Of a stretch of DNA of 16,666 nt, positions 13,278 to 16,666 are shown in pieces. The notes beneath the pieces are model-generated. The model was not told the origin of the DNA, did no database searches, and saw only the letters and a program-made list of their open reading frames with translations. The position numbers and the translations under genes were made by a program. Within the stretch, counting starts at the first letter, position 1. Every line of letters starts with the position of its first letter. The stretch comes from Methanosarcinaceae archaeon. GTDB lineage: Archaea; Halobacteriota; Methanosarcinia; Methanosarcinales; Methanosarcinaceae. The DNA is taken from positions 1-16,666 of the forward strand of contig JAGAEB010000012.1 in NCBI GenBank assembly GCA_017613335.1, given 5' to 3'.

Positions 13278-14885
13278 ATGCAAAAGTGTGAAAATCTGCA
13301 GAATCTGACATTATTTCTGGATGAGGCTGCGAATTCGCCGGATGAGGCCGTCAGAAATTCGCCGGTTCTGAAAATGTCAGAGACGGGTGAGACATATACC
13401 CCGGGCGAAGTCCTGAAAAGGATGTCTGCGGCAGCTTCTGTCTTTAAGAGCTGCGGCATTTCTCCGGGGGACCGGATCCTGATCTATCTGAACAATTCCG
13501 CAGAATACCTGTTTTCCTACCTGGCGGCCTGGCGCATGGGTGCGATCGCCGTTCCGGCAAACCGTGTTCTCACGCTTCCGGAACTCAGATATTTTATCGA
13601 TCAGGCGGGCGTTTCCCTTGTCGTGACGGATGACGCGGGCAGGAAAATGATCAGTTCTGAGACAGATCCGTCTGAGACACGTTCAGAGGCCGGTCTTCCG
13701 GATGTGAAGATCGTGACGGACGGGATGATCAGGGATTTCCCGGAAAGCGAAGAGATCTTTGAAGCATATATGTGTCCGCCGGAAACGGTCTGCCAGATCC
13801 AGTATACCTCGGGAACGACAGGAAGGCCGAAAGGCGCCATGCTCACGCAGGGCGGCTGGTCGTTTGCCATGGATACGGCCGCATCGGTCCTTCGCCTCGG
13901 GAAAGGAGATGTCTACTTAGGCATCTATCCGATGGCCCACGTGGGCCTTGTGTGGGGCTTTGCGGCGATGAAGGCGGGCTGTCCGTTCGTTGAGATGGAA
14001 CGCTATGCTTTTGACCGGTATATCAGCCTCATCGAAGAGAATGCTGTGACGATCGCTGCCGGAATGCCGCCTGTCATCCATTCGATCCTGACGGAATCGC
14101 AGAAACCGGAAGACGGGGGAAAACTGAAAAAACGTCTCTCAAAAGTCCGCGGCATCATCAGCGGCGGCGGCGTTCTGCACCACGAGATCTGGAAGCCGTT
14201 CCATGAGACGTTCGGCATCCCGGTCTACAACGCCTATGGTCTTTCAGAGACGATCGTCGTCGGAACGGGAACGTGCATCGTTCCTGAGGACTATCCTTTC
14301 GCCGACAGATACCAAAGCGTCGGAAGACCGTCTCCGGGAACGGATCTGTTCATCGTGGACACGGAAGACCCGGACAAAGTCCTCCCCGCCGGCGAGATCG
14401 GCGAAGTGGCTCTCCGCGGTCCTGCCGTTGCCGCAGGCTACTGGAATATGCCGGAAGAAACGAAGAAATCATTCCTGGAAGACGGAAGATTCCTGACAGG
14501 CGACATAGGCTTCATCGACAAAGACGGCCGCCTGTCGATCGTCGACCGGAAAAAAGAAATGGTCGTCATGTCCGGCTGGAAGATCTATCCGACGGAAGTG
14601 GAAAGCGTCCTGCTGAATCACCCGCTGGTCCTGGAAGCGGCCGTCTTCGGCATCCCGGATATCCACCGGACGGAGATCCCTGTCGCCGCCGTCGTTCTCA
14701 GGAATAAAGAGTGCAGCGATCAGGAAAAAGAAAAAGCATCAGCGGAACTTGAGAAATACTGCCGCGAAAACCTGGCCGTCTACAAAGTCCCGCGGAAATT
14801 CTTCTTTATCGATGAACTGCCGCGCGTCAACGGCTGGAAACTCCTGAGACGTGATCTTCAGAAGAGATTCGGAAACGTCAGCTGA
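13278..14885 (+). CDS. AMP-forming acyl-CoA synthetase/ligase (ANL superfamily)
   Basis: A 535-residue enzyme that activates a carboxylic acid as acyl-AMP and then transfers it to CoA. Core motifs are in order: P-loop YTSGTTGRPKGAM at 176-188, NAYGLSET at 318-325, TGDIGFIDKDGRLSIVDRKKE at about 407-427 with the ATP-ribose aspartate D409, and the hinge and CoA-side MSGWKIYPTEVE at 431-442. The adenylation lysine near the C terminus, K521, is kept but in an unusual setting, PRVNGWKLLRRD, where the family normally has xGK(I/L)xRR, the Gly before Lys being Trp here. Length is normal for medium or long-chain fatty acyl-CoA ligases or 4-coumarate-type enzymes. The acid cannot be told. In methanogens such enzymes are usually tied to lipid or amino-acid side-chain acids or acetate-like substrates. 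AAGGT 8 nt before ATG 13278 supports the start. Confidence 0.9.
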   Translation: MQKCENLQNLTLFLDEAANSPDEAVRNSPVLKMSETGETYTPGEVLKRMSAAASVFKSCGISPGDRILIYLNNSAEYLFSYLAAWRMGAIAVPANRVLTLPELRYFIDQAGVSLVVTDDAGRKMISSETDPSETRSEAGLPDVKIVTDGMIRDFPESEEIFEAYMCPPETVCQIQYTSGTTGRPKGAMLTQGGWSFAMDTAASVLRLGKGDVYLGIYPMAHVGLVWGFAAMKAGCPFVEMERYAFDRYISLIEENAVTIAAGMPPVIHSILTESQKPEDGGKLKKRLSKVRGIISGGGVLHHEIWKPFHETFGIPVYNAYGLSETIVVGTGTCIVPEDYPFADRYQSVGRPSPGTDLFIVDTEDPDKVLPAGEIGEVALRGPAVAAGYWNMPEETKKSFLEDGRFLTGDIGFIDKDGRLSIVDRKKEMVVMSGWKIYPTEVESVLLNHPLVLEAAVFGIPDIHRTEIPVAAVVLRNKECSDQEKEKASAELEKYCRENLAVYKVPRKFFFIDELPRVNGWKLLRRDLQKRFGNVS

Positions 14886-15015
14886 CGACAACCGGTCACA
14901 AAAACGACGGATCACAAAACATCAGCCGGAGAAATGACTGACAGCAGACAAAAACTGACAGAACTGACAGTAAACAAAAAACAGACAAATACAAAAAAGA
15001 AAACAGGTGTCAAAA

Positions 15016-16386
15016 ATGACCGACAAAAAAATCCCTTACAAGATCTATATTGAAGAAAACGAGATGCCCAAAGCCTGGTATAATCTGCGCGCAGACATGA
15101 AGAACAAGCCTGCGCCGCTTCTGAATCCGGGAACGGGAAAGCCTGTGAGACCGGAAGAGCTTGAAGCGATCTTCTGTAAGGAACTTGTGAAACAGGAACT
15201 TGATGAGACGTCCCGTTTCATTGAGATCCCGGAGGCTATCCGGAATTTCTACAGGATGTACCGTCCGTCACCTCTTGTCCGCGCCTATTGCCTGGAAGAA
15301 AAACTGGGAACGCCGGCAGAGATCTATTACAAATTCGAAGGAAACAACACGAGCGGCAGCCACAAGCTCAACTCGGCGATCGCGCAGGCATATTATGCCA
15401 AAGAGCAGGGTCTCAAAGGCGTGACGACGGAAACAGGCGCCGGTCAGTGGGGAACTGCTCTTTCGATGGCCTGCTCGTACCTGAATCTGGACTGCCGTGT
15501 CTACATGGTCAAAGTTTCCTATGAACAGAAACCTTTCAGAAAAGAAGTCATGCGCACGTTCGGCGCAGCTGTTACGCCGTCGCCGTCAGAGACGACGGAA
15601 GTCGGCAGGAAGATCCTGGCGGAACACCCCGGAACGGACGGAAGTCTCGGCTGCGCCATCAGTGAGGCTGTCGAGGCAGCTGTCACGAATGACGGTTACC
15701 GCTATGTCTTAGGAAGTGTTCTGAATCAGGTCCTGCTCCACCAGAGCGTCATCGGTCTTGAGACGAAGGCTGCTCTTGACAAATACAACATCAAGCCGGA
15801 CATCATCATCGGATGCGCCGGCGGCGGATCCAATCTCGGCGGCCTCATCGCACCGTTCATGGGACAAAAGCTCAGAGGCGAAGCAGACTATGATATCGTT
15901 GCCGTCGAGCCGGCGTCCTGCCCGAGTTTCACCCGCGGTAAATTCGCCTACGACTTCTGTGATACCGGAAAAGTCTGTCCGCTCGCAAAAATGTACACGC
16001 TCGGTTATGACTTCATCCCGTCCGCCAACCACGCAGGCGGTCTTCGCTATCACGGCATGAGCGCGATCCTGTCACAGCTTTACCATGACGGCTATATGAG
16101 AGCAGTCTCCGTTCCGCAGACGGAAGTCTTCGATGCCGCCGTTGAATTCGCCAGAGTCGAAGGCATCCTCCCGGCTCCGGAAAGCAGCCATGCCATCAAA
16201 GTCGCACTCGATGAAGCCAAAAAATGCCGCGAGACCGGCGAAAAGAAAGTCATCGTCTTCGGCCTTACCGGAACCGGTTACTTCGATCTGGCCGCCTACA
16301 GTAAATACAACGACGGTCTCATGGACGACTACATCCCGACAGACGAAGACCTGGAAAGAAGCTTCGCCAAACTTCCGCAGGTCTGA
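15016..16386 (+). CDS. trpB2: TrpB2-type tryptophan synthase beta chain
   Basis: A 456-residue PLP enzyme that makes L-tryptophan from indole and serine. The PLP lysine is K117 in NTSGSHKLNSA, the catalytic glutamate E139 in TETGAGQWG, and the phosphate-binding loop GCAGGGSN is at 266-273. It belongs to the TrpB2 group: a long N-terminal extension (KIYIEENEMPKAWYNLRADM), RPSPLVRAYCLEE, and a length above the roughly 400 of TrpB1. TrpB2 enzymes do not form the stable alpha-beta complex and are thought to salvage free indole, though some archaea rely on them. No trpA or other trp genes are nearby, which fits. The start is ATG 15016 with AGGTG at 15005-15009; an in-frame GTG at 15007 lies inside that ribosome site. 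The 130-bp A-rich gap from the ligase gene has no obvious TATA box, so the two could be co-transcribed. Confidence 0.93.
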   Translation: MTDKKIPYKIYIEENEMPKAWYNLRADMKNKPAPLLNPGTGKPVRPEELEAIFCKELVKQELDETSRFIEIPEAIRNFYRMYRPSPLVRAYCLEEKLGTPAEIYYKFEGNNTSGSHKLNSAIAQAYYAKEQGLKGVTTETGAGQWGTALSMACSYLNLDCRVYMVKVSYEQKPFRKEVMRTFGAAVTPSPSETTEVGRKILAEHPGTDGSLGCAISEAVEAAVTNDGYRYVLGSVLNQVLLHQSVIGLETKAALDKYNIKPDIIIGCAGGGSNLGGLIAPFMGQKLRGEADYDIVAVEPASCPSFTRGKFAYDFCDTGKVCPLAKMYTLGYDFIPSANHAGGLRYHGMSAILSQLYHDGYMRAVSVPQTEVFDAAVEFARVEGILPAPESSHAIKVALDEAKKCRETGEKKVIVFGLTGTGYFDLAAYSKYNDGLMDDYIPTDEDLERSFAKLPQV

Positions 16387-16450
16387 TCAGGAAATCCGCC
16401 TGAATAAAAAATACAGAAGACTTCAAAAACAGAGCTGTAAAAACAGAAAA

Positions 16451-16666
16451 ACGACAGATGAAAAATGAAAAAACGACATCAGCAAAAAATAAAAAACGAT
16501 ATCAGCAAAAAATCCGAAAAACGACATCAGCAAAAAATCCGAAAAACGACATCAGCAAAAAATGAAAAACGACATCAGCAAAAAAATGAAAAACGACATC
16601 AGCAAAAAATGAAAAACGACATCAGCAAAAAATCCGAAAAACGACATCAGCAAAAAATGAAAAACG
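16451..16666. repeat. 23-25-bp tandem array after trpB2, cut by the right edge
   Basis: Units begin acgacatcagcaaaaaat at 16473, 16496, 16521, 16546, 16569, 16593, 16616 and 16641, with a ninth cut at the edge (16664) and a diverged one at 16451. Two forms alternate irregularly: one ends in tgaaaa-like bases (23-24 bp), the other in ccgaaaa (25 bp). Contiguous, no spacers, A-rich on the plus strand. The right end is not visible. Confidence 0.93.

Noticed and set aside
15016..16386. TrpB1, the usual tryptophan synthase beta chain
   Set aside because: The length of 456 residues, the N-terminal extension and the lack of trpA nearby fit TrpB2.

Overview
The window most likely comes from a methanogenic euryarchaeon, probably Methanomicrobiales or a close relative. 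The evidence is a four-OB-fold archaeal RPA on the minus strand, a two-gene sufC-sufB module without other suf genes, an archaeal RecJ-like DHH exonuclease, a Hjc-like resolvase, a queC that fits archaeosine synthesis, TrpB2, a tRNA gene with no encoded CCA, and AT-rich TATA-type boxes about 25 nt before probable leaderless starts. The taxon is an inference from gene content and mid-range GC; archaeal origin is much safer than the order.

Layout. 1-121: end of a 29-bp tandem repeat. 150-1259: anion permease of the ArsB/SLC13 type. 1387-1875: small PD-(D/E)XK Hjc-like nuclease. 2089-3627: DHH/RecJ-like exonuclease. 3801-4514: queC. 4784-6771: overlapping sufC-sufB, followed by a very short rubredoxin (6863-6994) with its own promoter. 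6995-7827: non-coding stretch with hairpins, tRNA-Gln(UUG), a G-free 35-bp repeat array and a separate 22-bp repeat array. 7828-9309: MATE transporter. 9343-10286: a RhuM-family gene broken by an internal deletion and frame change. 10530-11996 (minus): RPA, with a hairpin plus T-run terminator. 11997-12691: long non-coding region. 12692-12979 (minus): small two-helix membrane protein. 13031-13192: degenerate repeats between divergent promoters. 13278-14885: AMP-forming acyl-CoA ligase. 15016-16386: TrpB2. 16451-16666: another tandem array running off the edge.

The genes are mostly ordinary housekeeping functions: DNA replication and repair (RecJ-like, Hjc-like, RPA), Fe-S and redox chemistry (SufBC, rubredoxin), tRNA modification (QueC, beside a tRNA-Gln further on), transport, and tryptophan and acyl-CoA metabolism. 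They are mostly single units with their own signals; only sufC-sufB is a clear operon by overlap.

The most unusual property is between the genes. At least eight intergenic regions carry their own short tandem array (units of 11, 15, 15, 20, 21-22, 22, 23-25, 29 and 35 bp), with unrelated unit sequences and no spacers. Other points worth checking are the decayed RhuM gene with a 25-bp near-perfect palindrome in it, two CxxC motifs in SufC, paired palindromes flanking the rubredoxin promoter, and a cluster of GTAC sites upstream of RPA. I did not find a convincing new multi-gene system.
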